A stretch of 64,000 bases of DNA from Ceratopteris richardii (Eukaryota; Streptophyta; Polypodiopsida; Polypodiales; Pteridaceae), in NCBI GenBank assembly GCA_020310875.1, contig CM035412.1:129621433-129685432 (forward strand), written 5' to 3'. The translations under genes were made by a program, and so were the position numbers. Below, one piece after another: positions 53,991-64,000 of the stretch. The stretch's first letter is position 1. Every line of letters begins with the position of its first letter. Below the pieces are notes generated by a model. It was not told the origin of the DNA and made no database searches. It worked only from the letters and a program-made list of their open reading frames with translations.

Positions 53991-54438
53991 TGTTATCACT
54001 TTAGTGCACACACACAGAGACAGAAAGAAGAGGAAACAGGAATCAGAAGCAGAGAGACAATCAACGCGATAATGGGTGCAATCTCCCCCCGTGTACTCTG
54101 ATGGACAAGTCTCTCAGAGTACACATATTTATAGGTTTATTTCTATTACGTCCTAAAAATAGAAGTTACATGAGGGCCATGGCTTTTAGAAGCGACTTTT
54201 AGGAAAAACTACTTTATTTACAAAAGGCATCGCTTTCTAAAGCGAACCACTACTTTTACAACAAGATAAACCTAAATATAACTATTCTATAAGTCTTTGA
54301 TTTAATCTTCGAATTCACTTATATCCACGCCCTCATGCTTCTTCACCTGCTAGATCAAACACAACCACATTAAAACCTTCTGAACATTTAAAACATTAAA
54401 AATCCATTTAACCTTCCATGATTCCATAATATACAACA
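53991..54438 (-). repeat. 3' LTR of the gag-only element
   Basis: 448 bp. On the minus strand TATAAATA (54126-54133) is followed at once by an 11-bp stem inverted repeat (GTGTACTCTGA/TCAGAGTACAC). Confidence 0.88.
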
Positions 54439-54776
54439 TGCCTCCCAGTTGACAAGCAACTGACCTCAGTTGATAAATATAAAAATAGACATGGATGATC
54501 ACTCGCATGTCCCATCACTGAACAATAGTAAGCATGAACCATGTAAAACACATGTGTGGAATCGAAAACCTGAAAGTTTAATGTAATTGGGAATGATATG
54601 CAAAAATTAAATGATCATAATGAGGTGATAAGGAAGTCTTAAATAAGTCAATATTCTAATTCATTTTCAAAATTATATCTAAAGTATGATCCTACCTACT
54701 AAATTCTATGTAAATGCATTACATATAATCAAAGAAAATTAAGCTAGCAAAAAGATTGTTGTTGTTGATGTGGCTA

Positions 54777-55412
54777 CTATGAATGAATCCTCTTGATAAG
54801 CAATTGGTACTCATTCTCCACATCGTGAGCAAAGGCAATAGCTTCATGAAGCGATGTAGGCTGGCATGAGTGAAGCTTTGCTTGAACCTCCTTATAAATC
54901 CCATCATCATACTTCTTCATAGTATCGTTGGAAACATCTTCAAGCAAGCAAAGAGTTACTAAGTATTGGCAAAACCGGTCCATATAGGTTGTCAATGTAT
55001 CACCTTCCATCCATGTAAATTTAGCCCACAATTGTCAAACATGTAGGTTGAACTGTAAAAGTAGAAAATAATCCTTAAACTCTTCTTCAAAAGCCTTCCA
55101 TGTGCATGGACAATCTGCACTATGATAAAGATCATTCCACCATAGCTGCGCTCTTCCTACCAAGTAATTTGTAGCAAACTTGACTTTCTTATTTTCTCAA
55201 TATGACTCATTGGAATAGAAATCGTCAAATAAAGAGAGCCATGACAGGACAAATCGGCCATCCTTTTGTCCATCGAATTGGAGCATAACATAGCGTTCTT
55301 GTATAGCTTGTTGAATTGCTTGAAGTTGTTGTTGCATAATCTCTAACTGTTGCTCGAATGAGACCCCAAGTAAAGGTGAATTGCCAAAATCCTCCATTGT
55401 TGTAGGGTCCAT
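54777..55412 (-). pseudogene. Gag of the gag-only LTR element, two in-frame stops
   Basis: Starting at MDPTTMEDFG (55412) the minus frame encodes a gag-like protein of about 211 codons. It has a Q-rich coiled coil (EIMQQQLQAIQQAIQER), a FDGQKDGRFVLSWLSLFDD segment typical of gag N-terminal core, GRAQLWWNDLYH, and LWAKFTWMEGDTLTTYMDRF. TGA codons at 55197-55199 and 55035-55037 interrupt one continuous frame. No zinc knuckle follows. In a functional relative this would build particles and package the element's RNA while enzymes come from elsewhere. Confidence 0.75.
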
Positions 55413-55686
55413 AACTAGAAAACAAAATCCCTCTTTCAAACTATGTTGCATTCTCAATCTAATAGGGTAGCTAAAAAGTCTGTTCTGAGAGTTTTCCAAT
55501 GATATATTATATGCTAAAATCCGAGTTATATAGTGAAAGTTATGCTCTTTTTATGATGCACTTCCCTAGGATAATCGACTGGCGCTTCCACATGTGTGAG
55601 CTTAACTTGGAAATTGGAAAAGGAAGAGGGAGGTGAAAGTTGATGTAAATATCACAAAAGGGAGATAGAGTGATAACTCAAAGAGA

Positions 55687-55741
55687 TGGAGTAGTGGTTA
55701 AAGTACTTCCCTTGTAAGTAGGAGGTTGTGAGTTCAAATCC
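55687..55741 (+). promoter_or_regulatory. tRNA-like sequence with boxes A and B inside the gag-only element
   Basis: TGGAGTAGTGG (55687-55697) matches box A TGGCNNAGTGG except one base, and AGTTCAAATCC (55731-55741) matches box B GGTTCRANNCC except one base; they are 33 bases apart. In between, CTTGTAAG places TGT where an anticodon would be. The orientation is opposite to the element. It could be a tRNA-derived SINE head inserted in the leader; no SINE tail or target duplication was identified. Confidence 0.5.
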
Positions 55742-55869
55742 TCCTACCTTAGGGAGTCTAAAACTCTCTATTGCCACTCAAAATTAAAATTGCCTCGCAC
55801 ATAGCCAACGGTCGCCAAGGGAGCTTTGGGTGCCAATGTTGCCAATGTACTGCCTAAGTTATTGCCTTA

Positions 55870-56361
55870 GTTGACGCCTTGGAGTAAGCCGCAGGTATAA
55901 ATGCAGGTATAAACGCAGGTTCTGAAACTGAAACAGAGACAAAAGCAGAAGCGGACGTGGATGCAGTTTCGGATTCGGATCGCGAACAGAGAATGCAAAC
56001 AATCCCCTCGGAAAACAATCTCCTCTAGAGTGATACATGCCAGGCTTTGATACCACTGTTATCAGGATCTTCAGTGCAATGCACACACAGAGGTAGAAAG
56101 AAGATGAAATAGGAATTAGAAACAGGGAGTAAGCTGCAGGTATAAATGCAGGTGTAAATGCAAGTATAAATGCAGGTATAAATGCAGGTTCTGGTTCTGG
56201 AACTGAAACTGAAACTGAAACAAAGACAGAAGCAGAAGCGGACGCGGATGCAGATTCGGATTCGGATTCGGATTTAGGTTCAGATCGTGAACAGAGAACG
56301 CAAACAATCCCCTTGGCAAACAATCTCCTCCTGAGTGATACATGCTAGGCTCTGATACCAC
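55870..56361 (-). repeat. Duplicated leader/PBS unit with short tandem repeats
   Basis: Two tandem copies (about 55870-56125 and 56126-56420) each contain a series of GTATAAATGCAG 12-mers, GAAACT and GGATTC hexamers, a CAATCCC-rich stretch, the primer site and the first bases of the LTR. The inner primer site (GGCTTTGATACCAC on plus) is mutated; the outer one is intact. Readings such as SESESASASAS come from the hexamers and are not genes. Confidence 0.75.
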
Positions 56362-56833
56362 TGTTATCAGGATCTTCAATGCACGCACACACAGAGGCAG
56401 AAAGAAGACAAAACAGGAATCAGAAATAGAGAGACAATCAACACGATAATGGGTGCAATCTCCCCCTGTGTACTCTGATGGACGAGTCTCTCAGAGTACA
56501 CATATTTATAGGTTTATTTCTATTATGTCCTGAAAAATAGAAGTTACATGAGGGCCGTTGCTTTAGAAGCGACTTTTAGGAAAAACTACTTTATTTACAA
56601 AAGGTGTCGCTTTCTAAAACGAACCACTACTTTTACAACAAGATAAACCTAAATATAACTATTCTAGAAGTCTTCGATTTAATCTTCAAAATTATTTATT
56701 TATGCGCATCCACTTGTATCCACGCCGTCATGCTTCTTCACCTGCTAGATCAAACACAACCACATTAAAACCTTCTGGACATTTAAAACATTAAAAATCC
56801 ATTTAACCTTCCATGACTCCATAATATACAACA
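56362..56833 (-). repeat. 5' LTR of the gag-only element
   Basis: 472 bp. On the minus strand TATAAATA (56504-56511) is followed by a 12-bp perfect inverted repeat TGTGTACTCTGA/TCAGAGTACACA (56467-56478 and 56491-56502, 12-base loop). Confidence 0.88.
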
Positions 56834-57239
56834 AAAAATAAAGAATTAGATAGTTCTTTTGTTTTAGGAATGCTTTTACTCGCATGTATTGAAAGTACAT
56901 TTACTCAAATCAGTGATAACGAGATTAGTAGCAAAGTAGAAGTAATAGAAATAATTAAAGATCGAGTTGTAGATGAAACTTTACGTTCTTTAGAATACGA
57001 TCGTAACTTATCTAGAGTTTTGCCTTTACTCTCAATCGTCTTACCTAAACCAAAAAATAGAGAAGATTTGTTTCCTCCAACCTTAGAAAGAAATACTCTT
57101 CCACAACAAAAGGAAAACACTGTAGTTGAACTCATTAAAGATAGAATAACTAACAAAGAATTAATTTTTCCTTCATATTTAGACGCTATATCTAGGTATA
57201 GAAACGCACTTCCATACAGACCATAGAGATTTACTTTTC

Positions 57240-57671
57240 ATGTATACGAATATTACATCTACAAGTAAAACTTCAACTAAAAAAGTAATAGATAGCTCTT
57301 TTATTCTAGATATGCTTTTACCTGCTCCATTAGAGAATAGTACTATGCAAATCAACAAGAGCAAGGATAGTGTAGTATTAGAAGAAAAAGAAAAAGTGAA
57401 AGATCATATTGTGGCTGAAACCTTATACTCTTCATCTTCTGATTATAGATTATCTAGATTTAAAACCTTCTGTTCAATTGCTTTCCCAGATTCAGACGAA
57501 AAAGAAATTTTGTTTCCACCTTCCCCTGAAAGGAAAACGCAATCTGAAAACGATGAGGTAGCTATTATTAAAAATTGTATTACTGAAGAAAGCTCTAATC
57601 GTATTACTGAAGAAGAACTTATCTTTACAGCATACCAAAATGCTAGAAACTCGCTTTCATATGAATCTTAG
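57240..57671 (+). CDS. 143-aa protein of unknown function, paralogue of the interrupted ORF
   Basis: Open from ATG 57240 to TAG 57669-57671, 13 bp after the stop of its paralogue. I do not recognise the family. The protein is hydrophilic, serine- and charge-rich, without signal peptide or membrane segment. It contains DSSFILDMLLP (19-29), KVKDHIVAETL (52-62), LSRFKTF, LFPPSPERKT (91-100) and RITEEELIF (121-129), all positions shared with the first copy. Identity to the first copy is perhaps 35-45% by eye, yet both frames stayed open, which suggests selection for protein. SPER within the LFPP motif would fit a proline-directed kinase site, which is speculation. It could be a host gene family, a transposon accessory gene or a domesticated remnant. 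Confidence 0.6.
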   Translation: MYTNITSTSKTSTKKVIDSSFILDMLLPAPLENSTMQINKSKDSVVLEEKEKVKDHIVAETLYSSSSDYRLSRFKTFCSIAFPDSDEKEILFPPSPERKTQSENDEVAIIKNCITEESSNRITEEELIFTAYQNARNSLSYES

Positions 57672-58437
57672 TTTTTTAGATCAAACTTAAATAGATTATA
57701 AATTCTTAGTTATTAACTCCCAAACACTGAAAACACAACCTAGATCCTGAAGCATACTAAGAAACTCCCAACGTGTAGTCACACGGTGAGGTTAGCGTGA
57801 ATCTGTTTGGATGAGCAACTGCCTCCCTTCACACCCCTCTATGACAGCGTCAGTAATATCGCTCATACCGACGTCTATGTTGGGTGCACCGTTGCGTATA
57901 CGGGCACGTGTTGGGTGTACCGACACTCATTCTGATGGCATTATTGGGACTACCATCGCTTATACCGATGACCATATCAGCAAATTTGTTTTGGGTAGAT
58001 TGTGTTGTCTTTTGCTATAGCAACATTACCATGATGTTTCTTAGCAAAAGACAATACACTCTGCCCAAAAAAAAGAGTATATGTGATGTGTACTCTAATG
58101 GCAACCAAAATATGATTTCATAAAACAAAATATTATTGGACACAAAAGAGATGATGAGAATGAACCATGAACCATGAACCATGTACAAAAAGAGATATAT
58201 ATTTCATAAATTAAGCATGTACAAGAGTATGGCAAACCACTGTCATATATGAGGCTTTTACAAAATGTGGCAAAGCATTGCCATATAAGAATCAAATACA
58301 AAATTTTGGTGTTCCACTGCCATACACATGCAAAGAATGTTCCATATCAACAGTCATGCAACAAAGAACATTCATGAAATGAGATAAATTCACATAAGAT
58401 TTACAAACAACAAGTAAAAACCAAGTTTATAAATTCA
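57672..58437 (-). repeat. Left subterminal region of the CACTA element, left end not resolved
   Basis: 57830-57990 has several CATACCGACG/TATACCGATG units like those near the right end at 62340-62590, as expected for CACTA subterminal repeats bound by the element's regulator protein. No CACTA-start terminal repeat was found, so the left end is truncated or diverged. The sequence from 58020 to 58437 shows nothing else. Confidence 0.55.
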
Positions 58438-59670
58438 TCACCTCATCGCAAATGCTCCCATGAAATGAGCGCACTGCATCCCTCCAAGTCCTCCAATAGT
58501 GCAGTCAATCCATGACGATATCCATAAGCCTCCTCCGTTCATGTTGAAGGATGACCCATTGCCAACTCTTGCAATATATATACAAAACATTAGAGGAACA
58601 TACATGAGAATCTTAACACAAACAAATTCAATAAAACAAATGGTACTTACAAATTTGTGACACATCGTGTCATATCTGCCACTGCCCAAATATGATGGTC
58701 CAACTGTATCTAAACATGTGGTTGCAGCATCTCGCTGTTGGCGATATCGGTCAGGAGTTTGCTTCTGCTCATCGCGAATCATATCCCACTCCTCAACATC
58801 TAACCATAAAGGCTTTGGTAAGGCTGCTCTGAAAGCATCATGAGCCTTAGATCGTTGATGGAACATAACTTCATTTGCGGTGTGCAGAAGCCACTCTGAA
58901 CTGATAAGAGGCTGCCCATCGGCTGACCGGAACTCCTGATAAATAATCTCTGTGATATAATTCTTTCGGTCTTTATCTTGTTCACTCCATTTCAACATGA
59001 TAGAGTGTCCAAACTGTATGGAGCAAAGTTGTCCTATATGTGCATGCATTGCATTTCCGATCGCATCCATCACCGAAGCTCCATCTTGGATACTATACAC
59101 CTTAGAGTCATCATGGTCATAAGCACCCCAAGGTGTATGTACATCTGAGGTACTCATTTTAAGAGTAAAAGTGGGCAACACAATGTCAGTCTCACTGCCT
59201 CCACAACAGCTGGCTCCTCCATACCTACCTGTAAATCCACTCCTAGAACCTCCTGCTCTAGAGTGTGACCTCGACGTACGAGACGGGCCATCATCTGTAT
59301 CGCGCTGAGGTGTTGAACATACATGTCTACTACTAGAGTTAGTAGGGGATGGCTGAAATGATGGTCATGGTGGAGTCATAAAGCTAGGAGACATACCTCT
59401 GACGGGAGTAGCACTGCCCATAGGAGTGACACCAGAAGGAGTGACACCGACGGGAGTGAGGCCCGCAGGAGTGAGACCGGTAGGAGTGAGGCCTCCAGAA
59501 GTGAGGCCGCCAAGAGTGAGGCCAGGGGGAGTGCTACCACGAGCCATCCAATACTGTGATGCAGCGGCCATATATGCGGGAGGTACCTGAGAGATGAACT
59601 CTAAGAATTGCTGCTCTGTCGTGGAATGTGGAGTGATTGGAGGACCGTCTCCCATCGTGCTCTGTAACAA
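58438..59670 (-). pseudogene. CACTA second gene (Transposase_24-like), one in-frame stop
   Basis: The minus-strand frame starts at an acceptor TTACAG (59665-59670 region) and continues through SSS-rich sequence to 58650, where CACAAATTT/GTAAGT is a good donor. An acceptor TTGCAAG near 58575 leads to a last exon (RVGNGSSFNMNGGG) ending near 58438. Residues include WLDVEEWDMIRDEQKQTPDR and DTVGPSYLGSGRYDTM, which fit the Ptta/En/Spm-type (Transposase_24) protein that accompanies TNP2. A TGA at 59365-59367 lies in the same frame. A run of about eight 15-bp units gives GLTP-like pentapeptide repeats (59412-59532). Confidence 0.6.
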
Positions 59671-59779
59671 AAGAACTCAAATAATTAGCATATGATAATA
59701 AAGTTAATATAGAGAAATGGTAGTGTACAAAAGAACCTAGAAAAAAAATAAAAAAAATTAGTTCTTAGAAGTGTTTGAT

Positions 59780-60219
59780 TCAAAACTCCTCTATTCTAGC
59801 ATCCTCTTGGAGATCCGATGCACAGAGAATATCTATATCTATATTGATGACTTCTAAATCACTTGGTATGCTAGTTTCTTCTTGATCATCATCTATTGCT
59901 TCATCATGTATTTCTTCTTCTTCAATGGCCTCTTCTTCTCGAACAATGATCTCTTCCTCCTCAACTATCGAATGAATCTTTGAGTCCACTACAGATGGAC
60001 TTTCTTCTACATCTATGTTCTCACAAATTTGTCTACTATGTGGGGCGACTTGTAAAACAAATAGCCACTCTAGTTCTTTCGAATTTATAAAAACAACTTG
60101 CTCATAGTGTTCGGGAAGTACAAATGTATCTCTTTCATCCGTCCATAATTTTGTGGAGTCGAGTTGAAGCAAACCACTTTTATCCCGCCTCACTGTTGTG
60201 TTTCTTCCAAAGGTGACTA
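59780..60219 (-). pseudogene. CACTA transposase (TNP2-like) C-terminal exon
   Basis: After an acceptor TTATTGCACAG the frame encodes GLLQLDSTKLWTDERDTFVL, PEHYEQVVFI and EWLFVLQVAPHSRQ, corresponding to the C-terminal DUF4216-type end of TNP2 transposases, then a very acidic tail ending EARIEEF-like at 59780. It follows an 82-bp intron (60220-60301) directly after the N-terminal exon, so the catalytic domain usually between them is missing. Confidence 0.65.
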
Positions 60220-60301
60220 CTGTGCAATAAGAAATTAGAACGATATTAGTAAATAAAGTTATTTTGATACAACAATGAAAGTTTATTTCAAATCCACTTA
60301 C

Positions 60302-60828
60302 CTGAACAATTCAGTGACACTACTATCTGACCATCCATAAATGGATTGCAGATTGAGCATCGCGAGTGACGCACATAGTACAAATATGTTTGCTCCATTG
60401 TAAAGTGGTAAACGAGCTAGTCTTCACATGTTTTCATATTCTTCATCGACTTCTAATCGTGGAAATTCTGTTGTGTCCATGAAACTCTTGACATCTTCTG
60501 CACCATCATGATCTTGGTCCATCTCATAAAATGCTTTGAGCATTTCTTCCATATGTTCATTCCATGTAATGCTATTAGTACTTTCTTGTATGTCTAACTC
60601 CTTTTTTGTTCTCGTTTGTCCACGAGAGGTTACCGATGCAATGTCGTTTGGGTCCATCTGCTCACCTGGGGGACCATGCAAATGGTAGCGTAGGTTTTCT
60701 AGTCGACTTTTATCAAAGGATTCATACTCTCTAACATGTGTAGTACAAATCCTTCGTTTTCGATAAATTTGATACTTGCACTGAGTGCAAGGACATGCCA
60801 TTCTCTCTTCCGGTTCAAAACTAGCCAT
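60302..60828 (-). pseudogene. CACTA transposase N-terminal exon
   Basis: After an acceptor TTGTATCAG the frame starts MASFEPEERMACPCTQCKYQ, a transposase-associated N-terminal domain with CPC--C, then an acidic linker. After a TGA at 60424-60426 it continues PLYNGANIFVLCASLAMLNL and YGWSDSSVTELF, the conserved block that precedes the TNP2 catalytic domain, and ends at a donor GTTCAG/GTAAGTG (60302). The stop and the missing core make it inactive. Confidence 0.65.
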
Positions 60829-60956
60829 CTGATACAATATGGACATTTTAGAACATTTTGGTTTTTTATTAAACCTAAAAATCATACTAGTAAAGAATTA
60901 AACCTAAAATACTAAAACCTAAAGACTTAAAGACCTAAAAAAACCTAAAACCCTAA

Positions 60957-61837
60957 TGCATGTGTGTACATGTGTGTGTATGTATGCATGTGTGTATATG
61001 TGTATGTGTGTGTATGTATGCATGTGTGTATGTGTGTGTATGCATGCATGTGTGTATCTGTGTGTGTGTATGTATGCATGTGTGTACATGTGTGTGTGTA
61101 TGTATGCGTGTGTGTGTGTATGCATGCATGTGTGTATATGTGTGTGTGTGTATGTATGCATGCATGTGTGTATATGTGTGTATGCATGTGTGTATATGTG
61201 TGTGTGTATGTATGTGTGTATGCATGTGTGTGTATGCATGTGTATATGTGTGTGTGTGTATGTATGTGTGTATACATGTGGGTGTGTATGTATGCATGTG
61301 TGTATATGTGTATGTGTGTATGCATGCATGTGTGTATATGTGTGTGTATGTATGCATGCATGTGTGTATATGTGTGTATGTATGTGTGTGTATGCATGTG
61401 TGTATATGTGTGTGTATGTATGTGTGTATGCATGTGTTTGTCTATGTGTGTGTATGCATATGTGTATGTGTGTGTATGTATGTGTGTATGCATGTGTGTG
61501 TATGTATGTATCCAGCATGCATGTGTGTATATGTGTGTGTATGTATGCATGCATGTGTGTATATGTGTGTATGTATGTGTGTGTATGCATGTGTGTATAT
61601 GTGTGTGTGTATATATGTGTGTATGCATGTGTGTGTGTATGCATATGTGTATATGTGTGTGTGTGTTCGTGTGTATGCATGTGTGTGTATGTATGCATGC
61701 GTGTATATGTGTGTATGTATGCATGTGTGTACATGTGTGTGTATATGTATGCATGTGTAGATGTGTGTGTGTATGTATGTGTGTGTATGTATGCTCTATC
61801 TTCCTATCTCTATCTTCCTCTCTTTCATCTCTCTTTA

Positions 61838-61870
<33 letters not shown>

Positions 61871-61935
61871 TTATCTCTCTATCTCTCTATATCTCTTTCT
61901 CTCTCATCTCTCTCTTTCTCTCTCTCTCTATCAAT
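60957..61935. repeat. (TGTGTATGCATG)n and (CT)n microsatellite in a CACTA intron
   Basis: About 840 bp of TGTGTATG/TATGCATG units (60957-61795), then about 140 bp of CTCTCT/TATCTC. It separates two splice-bounded pieces of the CACTA transposase gene, so it lies in an intron. Open frames of 250-335 codons on both strands are caused by the repeat. Confidence 0.93.
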
Positions 61936-61957
61936 AGAGAATAAAACAATCACTTAC

Positions 61958-62044
61958 AGGTAGGTCCTCTTTTGGATCGTTGTTGTCAAAGCATAATGTA
62001 TGTCGTCTATTGTCGAATTCCAAAGAATCGATGCCAAAAAACTT
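61958..62044 (-). pseudogene. Upstream exon of the CACTA gene, 29 codons
   Basis: An 87-bp stretch is bounded by an acceptor TTTTGCAG and a donor CCT/GTAAGTG on the minus strand and reads KFFGIDSLEFDNRRHTLCFD without stop. Another donor-like CTTG/GTAAGTG lies near 62125, suggesting a further upstream exon. Short GT and GA runs fill 62140-62200. Confidence 0.5.
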
Positions 62045-62329
62045 CTGCAAAATCAAAGAGAAGAGAAATTATAAAACATAAAGCATAGAGAAAGACAAAG
62101 GCTAAGAGTACGCACACCACTTACCAAGATGTGAGATCTAAACAGAGAGAGAGAGTGTGTGTGTGTAGAGAGAGATCTGTATGTGTGTGTGTGTGCACAA
62201 GACAATGCAGGTCATAATTCGGTTGGCGTGCACAAGTTCAACAGAAGCAAGCAATACTCAGTGTAAAACATGTGCAAAATGTTGAGTTTTGCTCTTGGAT
62301 TCCCAGTATGTTTAAAACATGGCCTCGGT

Positions 62330-62619
62330 ATACCCGTCAGTATGGGTGTCGGTAATCTCCAGTAAATTACCGACGCTTATACCAACAGATATACTGACGC
62401 TTATACCAATGGATATACCGATGCTTATACCAACGGATATACCGATGCTTATACCGATGCCCATACCGGAGGTAGCGAGGCGATGATCCGTTTCAAATGG
62501 TCATACCGATGCTCACTTGACAGTCGGTATCTTCAAATGCACTTTTCCAACGTTTATACCAATGCCAAGAGTGACTGTCGGTATAGGCAGCATCGATATG
62601 CCCCTCATCTGTTGTAGTG
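62330..62619 (-). repeat. CACTA right terminal and subterminal repeats
   Basis: The minus strand begins CACTACAACAGATGAGGGGC at 62619, a typical CACTA terminus. Inward, about ten units of TATACCGATGC/TATACCAACGG type cluster in 62370-62470, with more copies in 62330-62590. These would be binding sites for the element's own regulator. ATA follows at 62620-62622 as the possible 3-bp target site; no match on the left was established. Confidence 0.75.
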
Positions 62620-62937
62620 ATAAAAAATTCTTCAATCATATGCTCACTTTTTGAATTTCTTGAACATAAGCAATTAGAACCTCAGTTCTTACCTAGTATA
62701 ATGTTGTTCGAGTATCCCAAAAACCTTTTCCTATTGTTTAGGAGTGAATGTAAGGGATAATGACATGTTTAACAAACAAAGGTATCAATACATGTCTCTA
62801 TGAATTTCCACCATCCCAACCAAGTCGCTCTATAGTAAGTGCAACATGAAATCTAGCACAACGAAGAAGTTGATAATCATCATCTTCATTACTATCTACT
62901 TCTAAGTCTGTGCATGTGTATGTATGTATATATATCC
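62620..62937. other. Sequence between CACTA end and tetranucleotide array; no gene
   Basis: About 320 bp of AT-rich sequence outside the CACTA terminus. Nothing recognisable. Confidence 0.5.
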
Positions 62938-63971
<1,034 letters not shown>

Positions 63972-64000
63972 GTGTAAGCTGCCCGATTGGCAATTGTAAA

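Larger units (their letters stand above)
53991..56833 (-). mobile_element. Gag-only LTR retrotransposon (TR-GAG type), 2.8 kb
   Basis: LTRs at 53991-54438 (448 bp) and 56362-56833 (472 bp) with TGTTATCA...TACAACA ends are flanked by AAAAA on both sides (53986-53990 and 56834-56838). A TGGTATCAGAGC primer site lies on the minus strand just inside the right LTR (56349-56361), and a GGGAGGC purine-rich stretch inside the left LTR. The only coding part is a gag-like frame with two nonsense codons; no pol is present. The LTRs differ at many sites plus a roughly 24-bp indel, so the insertion is older than the 11.6-kb element. Confidence 0.9.
53947..57226 (+). pseudogene. 143-codon ORF of unknown family, split by an LTR element
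   Basis: The ATG at 53947 opens 44 bases of coding sequence (MSENLGSTSKSVTK) that stop at the left edge of the gag-only LTR element (53990). The reading resumes at 56839 after the AAAAA target duplication and stays open to TAG at 57224-57226. Discounting the insert, it has exactly 144 codons with no internal stop, the same length as its neighbour at 57240. Shared features are S-TSK near residue 7, DSSF near 19, KD-V--ETL near 55-63, LSR near 72, LFPP--ER near 92 and RIT--ELIF near 118. No signal peptide, membrane span or known domain is visible. The insertion presumably inactivates it. It was probably intact until recently, since no other lesion is seen. Confidence 0.7.

Noticed and set aside
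57240..57671. Part of the flanking CACTA element or of the gag-only element
   Set aside because: It lies outside the LTRs and outside the CACTA subterminal repeats, on the opposite strand to both.
60890..60956. AAACCTAAAACCCTAA as interstitial telomere repeat
   Set aside because: Only one near-perfect AAACCCTAA; the rest is loose CCTAAA. At most a telo-box-like motif.
60919..61963. Overlapping 250-335 codon frames of CVYVCM and HTYTHM type
   Set aside because: Products of (TGTATG)n; they overlap on both strands and lie in a CACTA intron.

Overview
The window looks like nuclear DNA of a land plant with a large, repeat-dominated genome. Nearly all recognisable coding sequence belongs to LTR retrotransposons (Ty1/copia and Ty3/gypsy) and to one CACTA DNA transposon whose exons have GTAAGT-type splice donors. 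There are also very long microsatellites. Nothing is organellar or bacterial. The protein flavours (gypsy with a Tat/Athila-like layout, a copia family, an En/Spm-type CACTA) and the long tetranucleotide arrays would fit a fern or another seed-free plant, but that is a guess. No rRNA or intact tRNA gene was seen.

Layout. 1-5996: two copies of one copia family, head to head, both decayed, the right one ending in a 212-bp LTR. 5997-8280: minus-strand gypsy remnant. 8421-17495: 'family A' gypsy, a decayed minus-strand gag-PR-RT copy with its own LTR on the right (16607-17495) and an inverted LTR plus leader of the same family joined to the broken RT on the left. 17517-18569 and 30177-31413: a plus-strand family A copy, split by a young 11.6-kb gypsy element (18570-30176) with 1240-bp LTRs, an intact 1888-aa gag-pol frame and a second env-position ORF. 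31414-35990: a minus-strand family A copy, tail to tail with the previous one. 37219-38460: another gypsy gag-PR remnant.

39871-40548 is an intact 678-bp TRIM whose LTRs contain a tRNA-like A/B-box pair. 41160-42200 is a compound microsatellite. 45490-47715 holds two copia fragments. 48161-51571 is a short non-autonomous chromovirus-type element that keeps only a gag piece fused to a chromodomain and carries an internal inverted duplication; the whole is flanked by a GTATG target duplication. 51661-53400 is (GA)n and TATGCATG-rich satellite.

53947-57671 is the part least explained by known transposons. Two adjacent, diverged ORFs would each encode 143 aa; the first is interrupted at codon 15 by a 2.8-kb gag-only LTR element (53991-56833) whose AAAAA target duplication, once discounted, leaves the frame exactly open. 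57800-62619 is an internally deleted CACTA transposon with a kilobase-scale (TGTATG)n/(CT)n intron. 62938-63971 is a roughly 1-kb (TCTA)n array.

The elements form layers. The 11.6-kb element landed in family A, and the gag-only element landed in the 143-aa gene. Four separate elements or families show inverted (foldback-type) junctions. Coordinates of LTRs, target duplications and motifs were read by eye from the sequence; family names rest on recognisable motifs, not database searches.
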